A stretch of 64,000 nucleotides of DNA from Tuctoria greenei (taxonomy: Eukaryota > Streptophyta > Magnoliopsida > Poales > Poaceae). The DNA lies in assembly GCA_036927565.1 (NCBI GenBank), contig JAYESD010000005.1:93412301-93476300 (forward strand), written 5' to 3'. The position numbers and the translations under genes were made by a program. Below, piece after piece: positions 1 to 10,738 of the stretch (position 1 is its first letter; each line of letters opens with the position of its first letter). The notes under the pieces are model-generated. The model saw nothing but the letters and a program-made list of their open reading frames with translations, was not told the origin of the DNA and made no database searches.

Positions 1-2
1 TG

Positions 3-582
3 AAGCCTTTCTTTGCTGTTTTGAACCGGGTGCTAAGGAAGACTATTGCACCCAAAGATGGTGATGCGGGAAGCATTCAGGACTTCCTCCGCAACTTGAT
101 GCAAGTCATAAGTGGAGATGAAGAATTTGATGTGTTCAATTATATCCGCAATGATATATTCAACATTGCTCACACTCCAAATCGGTCCTGTTGATATGCC
201 CTCTACATTATGTTGATGATTGAGAAAGTTACATGATTGGACTTTGTCAAGGATGTTCCTGATACCAAGCTCAGACCTCAGGTTCCTACAGCTCCCCCTC
301 CACTATCCACCTCTACAAGACAACGGTCCACTCGTGCCACTCCAGCAGGTGCCTCATCTACCGCAACTCGATCATCCTCAAGAGACTCTAATAGCGGCAT
401 CTTGAAGATGCTACGTGCCATATTCACCTCTTGTCGCAAAGTGTAGGTTAAGCAACATAAGAGAGGTGGGCAAGGAAGAGGCACTCTCGATGTGTGAAGA
501 TGAATGTGACTACCATATGCCAAAAGCTCGAAATATTCTCCAGAAGTTTCAGAAGATTCAGATGAAGATTTCACTAAGATGC
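3..582 (+). pseudogene. Decayed 3' ORF (env-like position) of element S, upstream segment
   Basis: In frame 3 a protein-like stretch runs from base 3 with stops at 192-194, about 231 and 444-446. It contains a Ser/Thr/Ala/Arg-rich stretch (about 300-400) followed by a short segment with ILKMLRAIF and TSCRK. It sits just upstream of the Sirevirus 3' LTR, where those elements carry an extra ORF of unproven function. I see no clear signal peptide or membrane segment. The reading frame near the right end resumes at 3199, beyond the inserted solo LTR, showing that the LTR hit this ORF. The family assignment is inferred from position. Confidence 0.5.
578..582. repeat. 5-bp target site duplication GATGC, left copy
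   Basis: GATGC directly precedes the TG of the solo LTR and is repeated directly after its CA at 3194-3198. Ty3/gypsy integrases make 5-bp duplications, so both LTR borders are fixed. Confidence 0.9.
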
Positions 583-1317
583 TGTAACATCCCAGTTTTT
601 TTATAAATTAATAAATCGAGTTATACAATAATAATCAATACATAAATTAATAATCAGTATATAAATAAGAAGAAATGAATAAAATAAATAAAGGGAGCTA
701 TTGAAATGTTGCTCACTTAAGGTGTAGTCTAATACCGGTCAAGTGCTGCTAGGGACTCCCGTTCAAACATAAGGACCCACATTCTAATTAACTATTGGAT
801 TTGACTGGTCAGCTTTGGAAACTTGAAAGATCCATCTCATCTTACACAACAGCCCTCCTGCTTGTCCTAAATTGCAAAACCCCCCTCACCCTTCTTCTTC
901 CTCTTACGAGGCTATGCATGCTACTCTGACCATGCGAAGCAACACCACGTTTTTCCCTGTATAGGTAGCGGCGAGCCCGGCTTTTCTCCTCTCCCTCCTT
1001 CCTCTCATGTTTGTGTTAGCGCGTGCATGCAATAACAACTCTGTCCGCTCCTCTTAATGGAACACGACCGAACCACCACCGACTTGCCTTCACTCGCGTC
1101 TCGACAGCGAGGCCTGCTGCCTCTACAGCCGCGCGAGCACGCCGCTAGACGACGCCGCGACCAGTCAAAAGATGCCTCGGCTGCCCTTGTTTCCCGTACA
1201 CACAAGCTTCCACAGCACTGCGTCTACTCGAACAAGGCCGCAGAGAGGTGTCACGTCGCCTTTAACTTTGTCCCAGTGAGCGTTGGCCAACCTCGCCTCT
1301 CTCTCCTTCCTGGCCGG

Positions 1318-1326
1318 CTATAAATT
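1318..1326 (+). promoter_or_regulatory. TATA box of the solo LTR
   Basis: CTATAAATT in a GC-rich setting about 735 bp from the LTR start, followed by a CT-rich leader. This is the usual place for the U3/R border. Confidence 0.6.
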
Positions 1327-3082
1327 GGTGCCCGCGAGCCTCGCCTTACTGCACCCAGTCGAGCTCGATCATCCGCACACGAGGTGCCGTGTCCACCTCC
1401 GTCGAGAGGCCTTTTTCGCCCTAGCTGTGCTCAAGGTAAGCCTCAACACCGTCGCCTCCACCTCTCCGACCTGTTCCTTAGCAGTTTTCTTCTCTTCTCG
1501 CGCTTTTCTGCTCCTTGGCCGAAGCTCCCCGAGCTGCCATGGCTGTGACCGGAGGAAGAAGAAGACCCTTCATTTCTCTCAATGGTGATTGGTTGGCCTT
1601 ATAAGTATTGTACGGTCTGTACTCTTTGGCCATGTGCCTCTCGTCCTAGGCCCAGGCGTCGGTCCAGCCAAAAAGGAAAAGAGACCAGGGCCCCTTTAGC
1701 TTTGCTTAGGATGTCTATGCTGCCATTAACATTACCCACTTAGCATTAGTAATTAATCATTAGCCCACTGGCCCACAAGCCTGAACGCAAGCCAAAGTTG
1801 GTAGTGCCGGCAAGATCACAACCGAAGCACTTCTTCCTTAGCCAATATTCTTGGTTATTTACATATTTATTTATTTTCGGATTTAATATTTGACCAGTAG
1901 TAGAAAATCAAGATCTTAGCCATACGAACTCCGTTTAAACTAATTTTTCTTTTAAAAATCATATAAAATCATAACCTATTTAATATGACTATTTTTGTAT
2001 GATGTAGTGATATATTTATATTTTGCTTGTATGTTTATTCGTGCGCGTGTGTGCCGATGTAGATCTGTGCCGGAGGAGCCAGGAGACCAAAAGTTCGACG
2101 CCGCGGACGGTAGCGAAGGCAAGTTTCATCGACCCCTTTTTGCTCTTGTCGCACCTATGTGAGGATTATTCCTTGTGACCCGTAGGATAGATTATGCATT
2201 TGCGAGTATTTGCGACTCGAGCGATTGATAGAAGCCATACTAGTTTCCATGATTGCATATTGGAATGATGATAATATATGATGATGGTTTTGTTGTACAT
2301 TGGGAGAGAGTATACATCAGTTGAGACCGGGGCAGACTGGTTCGTGTTGGTGTAAGTGCTACCGTGGTGGTAGACTTAGGATTGTGGTTGGTGTATGGTG
2401 GCTGCCCTGGTGAGCCTTAAGGATCGAGTTGTTTTGGACATCTCATCTGACTTCTTTTCGTGCGACCATATGATCCTGTATGGGCAGGGCGTAGCCTAAC
2501 CCCAGTGGCTAGCTCGACAGTCGTTCACGGTGGATGGTTCGTGGGTGGAGACTCAGCTGAGTCATGACCTGGGGTTTGGGGACGACTGGACTGGGTGATG
2601 TTACGACTGGGTGTCGGTTATGACGAACTATCGTGGATAGTTCTGTGCATGTGGGTACAGAGTACAACCTTTGCAGAGTGTAAAAATCCATTCGAATGGC
2701 CGTGTTCTCAGTATAGGATGAGTTACGTGTGGTACTGACAACTAGAGAGCTACCTGTTGTGAGATTGAGAGGATGGATATCTCGTGATGAGATGTTCTGG
2801 TGCATCGGGTTGCATTGTTATTTGTTCATCGCATATATATTGCTGCACCCCCCCCCCCCGTAGGGCGAGGTGGAACTTGCTGAGTACCTTTGTACTCAGA
2901 CGTTGTTGATATCTTCAGAGGATCCCGACTACGTGCCGGAGGAATTCGAGTAGGGACGCATCCACACCCAAGGGCTGAAGGTGGAACCATGGGCGATGAA
3001 AAGCTAGTTGCTTCCGTTATGTTGACTATTATCGTTATGTTGTTAGCTGTTATCGTTTTTATTCACAAGACTATGCTGCTGT

Positions 3083-3088
3083 AATAAA
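3083..3088 (+). promoter_or_regulatory. Poly(A) signal AATAAA of the solo LTR
   Basis: AATAAA about 105 bp before the LTR end, followed by T/GT-rich sequence, as expected at the end of R. Confidence 0.55.
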
Positions 3089-3193
3089 GCTCTGTATGAT
3101 TTGGTTCCGCTTGTGGTGTAATATATTGTACCGAACATCGTTCTTGGTATTATATTACATGTTGAGTTCCGATCTGCGGGTCGGGACGCTTCA

Positions 3194-3198
3194 GATGC
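3194..3198. repeat. 5-bp target site duplication GATGC, right copy
   Basis: Matches 578-582 exactly. Confidence 0.9.
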
Positions 3199-3362
3199 CA
3201 ACACTTATAGATGATGAGATAGCTTTCTTTGGTATTGGTCCCTCCATTCGATCTACTGCTCCTCAAGCAAGTGACAATGATGATGCTTTTGATGAGGAGA
3301 AAGACAACGAGAGGACACGGAGTGAGGGAAAAGGGGAACAAGAAGATGAAGACAACGAGTAG
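3199..3362 (+). pseudogene. C-terminal end of the 3' ORF of element S
   Basis: The frame interrupted at 582 continues here as about 54 codons with no internal stop, ending in TAG at 3360-3362. The end is very acidic, rich in Asp/Glu, Lys and Asn (about 3275-3359). Directly after it come CTTGATGCCAAAGGGGGAG-type sequence and the element's 3' untranslated region, typical of Sireviruses. Confidence 0.55.
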
Positions 3363-3821
3363 CATTTCTCAATTTCCCTCTTTTTGGTGTCTTGATGCCA
3401 AAGGGGGAGAGATTTAGGAGGAGTAGGTTGTCATAGTCGTTATCCTTGGATTTATTTGGTCGTGGAGGACTATCTTTAAAACTTGTAATGTTTATGTTGA
3501 ATCCTATTATGCTTTATGTAAGACCTATTGTGCTTTGTGTAAGACTTTGCCTATTATGCTTTAATGTTCATGTGTGATGCTTATTATCATGTATCCATAA
3601 TAATTGTTAATTAAGCTCATGATATTGTCATTTATGTTCATCACAATTATTGCTCACACACACTTGATAGGCACCCCACTATAAAGAGTGCATATATGAG
3701 AAGTAATTCATGCTCACAACTTTTTGTTACTCATATGTGCACACTTTATGAAAATCAAGTTTTTACTCTTATTTGTGTAATATCAAAAATGGTTGTCATC
3801 AATCACCAAAAAGAGGGAGAT
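3363..3821 (+). other. 3' untranslated region and polypurine tract of element S
   Basis: AT-rich sequence with two purine tracts: AAAGGGGGAGAGA soon after the stop codon (about 3400) and AAAAAGAGGGAGAT (about 3809-3822), which directly precedes the LTR and is the likely plus-strand primer. No ORF of note. Confidence 0.6.
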
Positions 3822-4154
3822 TGAAAGTGCATCTAGGCACACCCTTGTGGGTTTTGGATGATTGATGACAAACAAGTGAGATCCTAATTATTTGTTGAGA
3901 TGAGATCAGGTTTTGGAGAATGGAACTAAAGGTACAAAAAGAAGAAAAATGAATTTTAAGAAAGGAAAGAGCACAAGTGAACAAAGGGTGCAAAAGGTGA
4001 AAAGATGAGAATCAAGAAAGGGAAGAAAACAAGTGAAGAAAAGATGCAAAAGTAGTCCTAAATGTGTAGGGTGTGTGTGGGAGACACACCCCCAAGAGCT
4101 CAAGTCATTGCGGAAAGAATTAGGGCTATAACACAATTCAAGTTGCAGGAACAG

Positions 4155-4460
4155 AGGACTAGTCCGGTCCCAGAGAGGACTAGTCCGGTCTCTCACAGTA
4201 TCACAATAGGACTAGTCCAGTTTCACAGAAGACTAGTCCGTTCTATCACAGTACCACAAAGAGGACTAGTCTGGTTTCATAACGGACTAGTCCATTTTCT
4301 CACAGTTCCAAAAGAGAACTAGTCCGATGGTTGAGAGGACTAGTCCGATTATCTTTCTTGACAAAAACGGACTAGTCCGGTTCTTAGGGTGTGCTGCACT
4401 TGTCCACGCATAAATCACTCAGCACACCAAACTTGTTTGGTCCATAACGGACTAGTCCGG
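4155..4460. repeat. Array of about ten CGGACTAGTCCG palindromes in the LTR U3
   Basis: Ten copies of the 12-bp palindrome CGGACTAGTCCG or near variants occur in about 300 bp just upstream of the TATA box. The ACTAGT core is kept while the flanks vary. They are separated by short T/C-rich spacers such as TCTCACAGT. Known: Sirevirus LTRs carry strings of palindromes, with CGGACNGTCCG-like versions in maize elements as I recall them. A role in transcription is inferred. Confidence 0.8.
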
Positions 4461-4494
4461 TAGTCGAGATCCAAACGGTAACCTTTCTAAATGT

Positions 4495-4504
4495 CTATAA
4501 ATAA
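4495..4504 (+). promoter_or_regulatory. TATA box of the S LTR
   Basis: CTATAAATAA, 35 bp after the last palindrome of the array. Confidence 0.65.
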
Positions 4505-5256
4505 GTGATCCACGACCCCACAACCACAATCCAAAAACCCTAGTGCCGCCACTGCATTCAAGAGCACAAAAACACTCCTCTCCACACATTCTAAGGTCCT
4601 AAGAGTGAAATCTTTGGGAGTTGGCAATTGGAAAAGAAAGAGTGACGATCTTATCAACATTGAGCTCTTGAGTTTGATTTCTCACACACTCCTGTTGATT
4701 ATTGTGTAATTATTTGAGTGTGTTGATCTCTATTTTCGTTTGTAATCTTGTGGGAGCCCTCAGCGTGTGAGGTTGCCCCACCAACTTGGTGATTACCTGT
4801 GATAGTGGAATCAAGTCAGCCTTGTGTGGTGACTTGACGAGGGAAAAGGGTTTGGAGAGACCTGGCTCTGTGTGGGCTTCCTCAACAAGGAGTAGATCTC
4901 TTTGGTGAGATAGAAACTCGATAAAAATCGTTTGTCTCGTGTGCTCTTGATCCATACTTTTAATTATCATCACTATCTAAGGCATGAATTGATCATACTT
5001 GCAACTTGTGTTAATCTTGTATTCCACATGCAAATCATTTACCAATAACACTTGCTAGAGTTGTTAGTAAAGTTTACTACATTCCGCTGCAAGAGATCAA
5101 ATAAAATATCAAAAAGTTCTGAATTTGATAGTTGTGCTTACTCACACCGGACTAGTCCTTACTCACACCGAACTAGTCCAGCCTTTCTGGTTTTAACAAT
5201 TTTGCTAAGTGTTTCAGTAAAAATTTCAAAACCCTATTCACCCCCTCTAGTCTACA

Positions 5257-6600
5257 TTAACTATGCCTCCACCTCTGCCATACGTCGTGCAGCAAGCGCC
5301 CCAAGCGTATGTGGCGCATCCTGTGCCCCAAGCGTACGCTGCACCGCACCAAACTCACACAGGAGCCATAGGAGGGTGTGCAACACTGGCTCCACACCTC
5401 CGCATCGTGGCATGGCTACGCAAGTTCTAGCCGTACCTGCCAGAGAAGTTCGAAGGGAGCGTCAACCCCGCCGAGTTCCTGCAAATCTACACTACCTCAC
5501 TTCTAGCTGCAAGAGGGGACGAGTCCATCATGGCTTTCCCCATCGCCCTGACCGCCCCAGCCCGGTCATGGCTTACGAACCTGCCCAAGGGCTCCTTAAC
5601 CTCCTGGGCGGAGCTCTCTCGTTAGTTCACGACAAACTTTGGCAGCTCCTACATGCATCCTGGTACCAAGCTCGACCTCCATGACGTGTGATGGTGTTCC
5701 GGAGAGACGTTGTGATCGTTCATCCAGCGGTTCTCTTAGGTATGCAACACCATCCCTCACATCGCATGCTTTCTTCATAGTTGCATTCCGCCAAGGTGTG
5801 TAGGATAAGAAGATGCTCGAGAAGTTAGCCACACACAACGTGCAAGACGTCTCAGAGCTCTTCTCTATCACTGACAAGTGCGCCACGGCTGCTGAAGGCC
5901 GTGACTGGCACTCACAGCCCGCCCCCGAGGCGGGTAAAGGCGACCAGCCTGGCGCAGGCGCCTCTCCCCAGGGCAGCAACAAGAAGAACAAGAACAAGAC
6001 TAGTGGCAAGGATAGGCCACTAGTCGGAGCCCTCGTCACTGCAGCAGCACCGACCGGCGGTCCCAAGGTGCCATGCCCTGACAAGCGCCCGCGGTAGTCA
6101 CCAGGTGGTGGTGACGGCGGCGAGCGGTGCTCAGTATAGAACACTAGCGGCCACATCGCTAGTGCGTGCCGGGAGATCAAGAGGCTCGTGGAGCAATACC
6201 ACAAGCAGGTACAGCAGTGCCCTGGCAGCGCATCCTTCTGCCAGTAGGAGGGAAGTAGAAGGTCGATGCGTAGGTCAATGAGGAGAAGGAGATGGAGTAC
6301 CTGGAGCCCCGGCGGGCGTCAAGGAAGTTCACCACGACGGGGACTCTGACTCCAGCAGCGACAACAAGCACCACAAGATGCTTACGTCATCTATGGGGGG
6401 TCTAGGGACCCCGCGTCTTGGAACGCGATCGAGACCGTGCGTCGGGCGGTGGCCTCGGTATACCCCCAGTCCAGCGCCGCACCACATGTGGGTGGGGACG
6501 CTGATCAACTTCAACGCCTCCGACTACCCCAAAAACATGACGGGAGTTGGGCTACTGCCACTCCTCGTCGCCCCCACCATCACAAACATCAAGGTCTAGC
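5257..6600 (+). pseudogene. gag: gag of element A (Tat type), broken
   Basis: The Gag core is recognisable over about 5430-5830: a stretch with LPEKFEGSVNPAEFLQIY, then ARSWLTNLPKGS, FIQRFS and MLEKLATHNVQDVSELF, matching the retrotransposon gag fold of elements C and E and related Tat Gags. Downstream is a basic, Gly/Lys-rich linker (about 5890-6090), a decayed zinc-knuckle-like stretch (about 6130-6200) and a YGGS segment (about 6395). At least five stops and several frameshifts break it. The left end is the insertion point of S. Gag forms the particle and binds RNA; this copy cannot. Confidence 0.75.
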
Positions 6601-7178
6601 ACGTCTTGATTGATGGCGGAGCCAACCTTAACATCATCAGCCGTGCAGCTTTCATGAAGCTGCATATCCCCATGTCCAAGCTCCCCCCCCCCCCCCCCGA
6701 GCCCATTCTCGGGGGTGGGACTAGGGAATGTCACCCCGTACAGCAACATCCACCTCCGGATGACCTTCGGAACACCCGAGAACTTCAGGACGGAGAACAT
6801 CCTGTTCGACGTCACAGAGGTCAGCCTCCACTTCAACGCCATAATCGGCAGGCCCGCCCTATACCATTTATAGCCATAGCACACTACGACTACTTGGTCT
6901 TGAAGATGCCAACAGCCACCGGCGTCCTCAAGATCCGCGGGGACCGTACTACTACAGTGTTAGCCTTGGAGAAACTCCAAGCACTCGCAATGGCCCCAGC
7001 ACCTACCCTTGGAGGTGTTGGTCCAAGACGATCTCCCCCGAGCTCGTGCCAGCGCGACTCATCCGCTGCACCCTGTGTGCAGCCCTCCGGCAGAGACGAC
7101 GTCCCCGTCAAGGTCATCCAAGTCGGCTTTGATGCTTCCCAGACCACCCACATAGTGGGGAGTCTGGACATTAAATAG
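6600..7178 (+). pseudogene. Protease region of element A
   Basis: The stretch LIDGGANLNIISRAAF at about 6604-6652 is the aspartic protease active-site loop, with DGG in place of the usual DSG/DTG. It is followed by a C16 run at 6683-6698 that throws the frame, then the RPALY and LVLKMP segments typical of Tat proteases and a variable Ser/Pro-rich tail. The frame ends in TAG at 7176-7178; the RT starts directly after it in the same frame. The same TAG stands at the same place in elements E and C. Confidence 0.7.
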
Positions 7179-8870
7179 GAATTCACACTTGTTGCTTTCC
7201 TCCGCGCGAATGTCGACATGTTTGCTTGGCAACTGTAACAGATGCCTGGGATCCCCAGGGAGGTGATCGAGCACCATTTGAAGATCTAACCCGACGCCCG
7301 ACCAGTACAATAGAAACCTCAGAAGCAATCCATCGAGCGGCATAACTTCATTCATGAAAAAATTAAGAAGGTGCTCGATGTTGTCTTCATCCAAGAGGTC
7401 CGCCACCCCTAGTGGCTGGCCAATCCTGTTGTCGTCCCCAAGGCCGACAAGAAGCTTCGGATGTGCATCGACTACACTAATCTCATTAAGGCATGTCCTA
7501 AAGATTCATTCCCTCTCCCTATAATAGATCAAATTGTACACTCAACTTCAGGTTGTGATCTACTGTGCTTTCTAGAAGCTTACTCTGGTTTCCATCAAAT
7601 ACCAATGTCTAGAGAGGATGGAGAACATACTGCTTTTATAACAATAGATGGTATGTATTGTTATGTCTCCATGCCTTATAGTCTTAAGAATTTTGTCCCA
7701 ACTTTTGTACGTGCCATGCATAAAATATTTGGAGACCTCATTCAATAACTAGTAGAAGTGCATGTCAGTGACATTGTTGTCAAAATTCAAATGCATCAAT
7801 CCTTGCTAGACAACCTCGCCCTAGTCTTTGATAGGTTACGATCCACACGCACAAAGATCAACCCAGACAAGTGTGTGTTTGGAGTCTCTGCTGGGAAACT
7901 CCTTGGTTTCTTGGTCTCGCACCGAGGAATTGAAGCTAACCTAGAGAAGGTCAAGGCGATCGAGATGATGCGGGCCCCAGCTCATATCAATAACGTGCAT
8001 AAGCTCACGAGTTGTCTGGCTGCGCTTAGTCGGTTTATCTCTAGACTAGATGAGCGAGCCCTCCCGTTCTTCGAGCTGATGCGCAGGTCTGGACCCATCC
8101 TTTGGACTGAAGAGGTAGAGGAGGCGTTCCAAGAGCTGAAGAAAAACCTCACGTCATTGCCCATCATGGTGGCTCCGGAGCCCGGCGAGCCTCTGTACTT
8201 CTACATCGATGCCACAACTAAAGTGGTAAGCATGGTCCTGGTCGCTGAGCGTTCGGGACGCGAGCTGCCTCAAGAGGCAGTCGAGGCCCCTGCCTCCGGT
8301 ACTAAGCTCCAGGGCTTGGATCCCGCAGGGGGCCCCAACAACCAAGTTGCCTCCGTATCCCAGCCCCCGAAGGACGCTCTGGTCCCCTCAGGAGGCCCCG
8401 AAGATCAAAATGTCTTTGGGTGCCAACCCATAGAGGACAACTTGGACCCAGGGGCCAGGAGCCCCAAAGTCCGACGCTAATAGAAGAGGACGCACCTGAT
8501 CCCCCTGTGAGGGTTCGGACTATCCAGCACCCAATCTAGTTCATCAGAGAAGTCTTGCACGAAGCAAAAACAAGGTACCTCGAAGTACATAAGTTGCAGT
8601 ATGCAGTGCTCATCGCGTCAAGAAAGCTCTGCCACTACTTCCAGGCACACAAGATCTTAGTGGTGAGCTCGTTCCCACTGGGGGCTGTGCTTTGCAACCC
8701 CAATGCGACTGACAACATCGCTAAGTGGGCGGCGAAGCTGGCAGAGTTCGAGATCGACTTCTTGTCATGGCATGTGGTTAAGATCCAAGCACTGGCAGAC
8801 TTCATTACTGAGTGGACACCATCCCCAAGAAACCCAGGGGCCCTGACAGCGGCGAGTCAGAGCCCAAGGC
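7179..8870 (+). pseudogene. Reverse transcriptase and RNase H of element A
   Basis: Seen: the KLRMCIDYTNL block (about 7455), DLLCFLEAYSGFHQIP (about 7557), FVRAMHKIFGDL (about 7705) and CVFGVSAGKLLGFLVSHRG (about 7870). The catalytic Y[VA]DD is changed to HVSD (7761-7772), so the RT is dead. RNase H continues (EPLYFYIDATTKVVSMVL) and is interrupted by a low-complexity insert at about 8253-8537, then resumes at FIREVLHEAKTRYLEVHKL. Stops occur at about 7237, 7288, 7746 and in the insert. Confidence 0.8.
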
Positions 8871-9480
8871 CTCAATTTTCACCAAGCCTCACTAGACGCT
8901 CTTCTTCGACGGTTCCTCGCGTAAGTAGGGGGCTAGAGCAGGCGTACTGCTCCTCACACCTACGGGGGAGCAGTTCAAGTACATGGTGCGCCTCGACTTC
9001 AAGGCAACCAATAACATGGCGGAGTATGAACCCCTCATCTTCGGGCAGAAAGTTGCGCTGAACCTCGATGTTCGCCAGATGCTGGTCAAGGGAGACTCCC
9101 AGCTGATCATCAAGCAAGTCTAGGGAGAATATTGCTGGAACGACCCCCAGCTTGTAGTGTACCTGTTGCACATCCAAGCATTGGAGAAGGAATTCGAGGC
9201 TTTCGACCTGCACCATGTGATGCGCGGCGACAACTCCATTGTCGACGACCTTTCAACAAATGCATCCATCAGGGCCCAGGCGTTCGAGGGTGTCTTCGAA
9301 AGGAAGTTGGTACAACCTACCGTCCGGCTGACCGAGCCTGACGAAGGGGGCAAGCCCAGCACCTCGAAGCTGGCGATCCTAGCGGCCCTGCAACCATGGT
9401 GCCCGCCAAAGATCGTATGCATATCTAGGGACTTCGTGTAAACCGGCACCCAATATCCAGCAGCTCAAGCGGATCCCAGT
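8871..9480 (+). pseudogene. Second RNase H (aRH) of element A
   Basis: After a frameshift, FFDGSSRK (about 8902) with the first catalytic Asp, VRLDFKATNNMAEYE (about 8988; catalytic Glu) and LVKGDSQLIIKQV (about 9084; catalytic Asp) show the archaeal-like RNase H fold that marks the Tat lineage. The DDLSTNASI block follows near 9245. Internal stops occur near 8926 and 9121. The stretch before INT (about 9320-9480) is a linker with KLAILAALQPW. Confidence 0.75.
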
Positions 9481-10738
9481 GCATGGATCACGGAGATCCG
9501 GGACTACCTGAAGGCTAACATCCTTCCTGAAGAACATGTATCCGCTGAACAAATCATCACGATGGCTAGAATATACACATTGGTAGAGGGGGATCTCTAT
9601 CGGCGTGGCGCCAATGCCATCCTATTGCGGTGCATAACCCGAGAGGAAGGTTGCGACTTGTTCGTAGAGATCCATGGAGGCGAGTGTTGGAACTACGCGA
9701 CTTCCTGCACACTGGTTGGTAAGGCCTTCTGGCATGGTTTTTATTGGTCAACAGCTCTCCTGGATGCTGTCAAGTTGGTGAAAAGGTGCAAGATGTGCCA
9801 GTTCCACACCAAGCGGATCCACACACCGGCACAAACGCTGCAGATAATCCTGCCCTCCTGGCCATTCACAGTTTGTGGGTTGGATATCCTGGGACCCTTC
9901 CTCAGGGCTGTTGGAGGGTACCGATACCTCTACATCGCCGTAGACAAGTTCACCAAGTTACCGGAAACAGCCCTGGTGCTCACCATTTACAAGGAGTCCG
10001 CAATCAAATTCATCAAGTCAACCATCTACATGTTTGGGGTACCGAACAGGATCATCACTGACAACGATACCCAGTTCACCAGTGGAGCGTTCCAAGTGTA
10101 CTACGAAGACCTTGACGTCCAAGTTTGTTTTGCATCTGTCGCTCACCCAAAGAGAAACGGGCAAGTTGAGAGGGCCAACGCTCAGATCCTCAGTGGCCTC
10201 AAGACGCACACTTACGCAAGATTGGAGAAGCATGGTGCCAAGTGGGTTGACAAACTTTTGTGCGTGCTGTAGGCTAGCCGGGTATCACTCCGTCGGGCTA
10301 CGGGGGAAACACCCTTCTTCCTGGTGTACGGGGCCGAGGTCGTCCTCCTGCCGGAGATCACGGTGGGCTCCCCCATGTTCGAGCATATGACGAAGCCTGC
10401 AGGACTAGCTCCGGTGTGAAGATATCAACCTCGCTAATGAGGGAAGATGGCACGCAGCCGTCTGAAACGCACAGTAGCAGCAGGCGCTTCGGTGCTACCA
10501 AGAATGGATTGTGTGGAGCAGAGAACTGCAAGTGGGTGACTTGGTGTTGTGGTGCATACTTTCTCACGAAGGGTCGAACAAACTCTCCTCTAGCTGGGAG
10601 GGCCCCTTCCAGGTGACAGAGGTATCCCGCCCTGGGTGCGTTCGCCTGGCTACGGAGGAAGGAGAGCACCTCTACAACCCTTGGAACATAGAGCACCTCT
10701 GTAAGTTTTACCCCTATCGTAGAAGTAGGATAGTGTAA
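9481..10738 (+). pseudogene. Integrase of element A
   Basis: Begins near AWITEIRDYLK. The zinc-binding region around HGGECWNYATS...CKMCQ has a Tyr where related copies have His. The core has D in GLDILGPF, D in IITDNDTQF and E in NGQVERAN, so the DDE triad is present. A stop at 10270-10272 and a frameshift follow; the C-terminal part (WEGPFQVTEV, then NPWNIEHLCKFYPY at about 10677-10715) is in another frame. Integrase inserts the cDNA in the nucleus; this copy is inactive through frame breaks. Confidence 0.8.

Larger units (their letters stand above)
583..3193 (+). mobile_element. Solo LTR of a Ty3/gypsy (probably chromovirus) element
   Basis: A 2611-bp unit begins TGTAACATCCCAG and ends GGGACGCTTCA, has TG...CA ends and is flanked by GATGC on both sides. 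No gag, pol, PBS or PPT lies inside or next to it, so it is a solo LTR left by recombination between two LTRs. Promoter-like sequence (TATA at 1318-1326) lies about 735 bp in, and an AATAAA lies 105 bp before the end. Its length and TGTAAC start resemble Tekay/RIRE3-type chromovirus LTRs, but it is not the same family as element G. Many short ORFs inside have no protein-like features. Confidence 0.9.
1..5256 (+). mobile_element. Element S: 3' part of a Sirevirus-type Ty1/copia retrotransposon
   Basis: Seen: a decayed 3' ORF (3-582 and 3199-3362), a purine-rich tract (3811-3821) and an LTR starting TGAAAGTGCATCTAGG at 3822 and ending at about 5256. The LTR has an array of CGGACTAGTCCG palindromes. 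Known: Sireviruses of grasses carry an extra 3' ORF, sometimes called env-like, and palindrome strings in their LTRs. The 5' LTR, gag and pol lie left of the window. Next to the LTR end the gag of Tat element A starts abruptly, so S is inserted in A. S itself is split by a solo LTR at 583-3193. The five bases after the LTR, TTAAC, are the expected target duplication but cannot be checked. Confidence 0.75.
3822..5256 (+). repeat. 3' LTR of element S (Sirevirus)
   Basis: About 1435 bp, beginning TGAAAGTGCATCTAGG after a polypurine tract and ending near TCTACA after a CT-rich run (ACCCTATTCACCCCCTCTAG), the usual form of grass Sirevirus LTR ends. It contains a TATA box at 4495-4504 and palindrome arrays at 4155-4460 and 5141-5180. 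The right border is set by where Tat gag sequence begins. It may be off by a few bases because the 5' LTR is not available. Confidence 0.75.

Noticed and set aside
1057..1588. ORFs of 88 and 101 codons as host gene exons
   Set aside because: They lie inside the solo LTR around its TATA box and leader, with no domain and no supporting splice structure.
5052..5684. 210-codon ORF spanning the end of the S LTR and the start of A gag
   Set aside because: It crosses an insertion border and is in the wrong frame for the gag core; a chance join.
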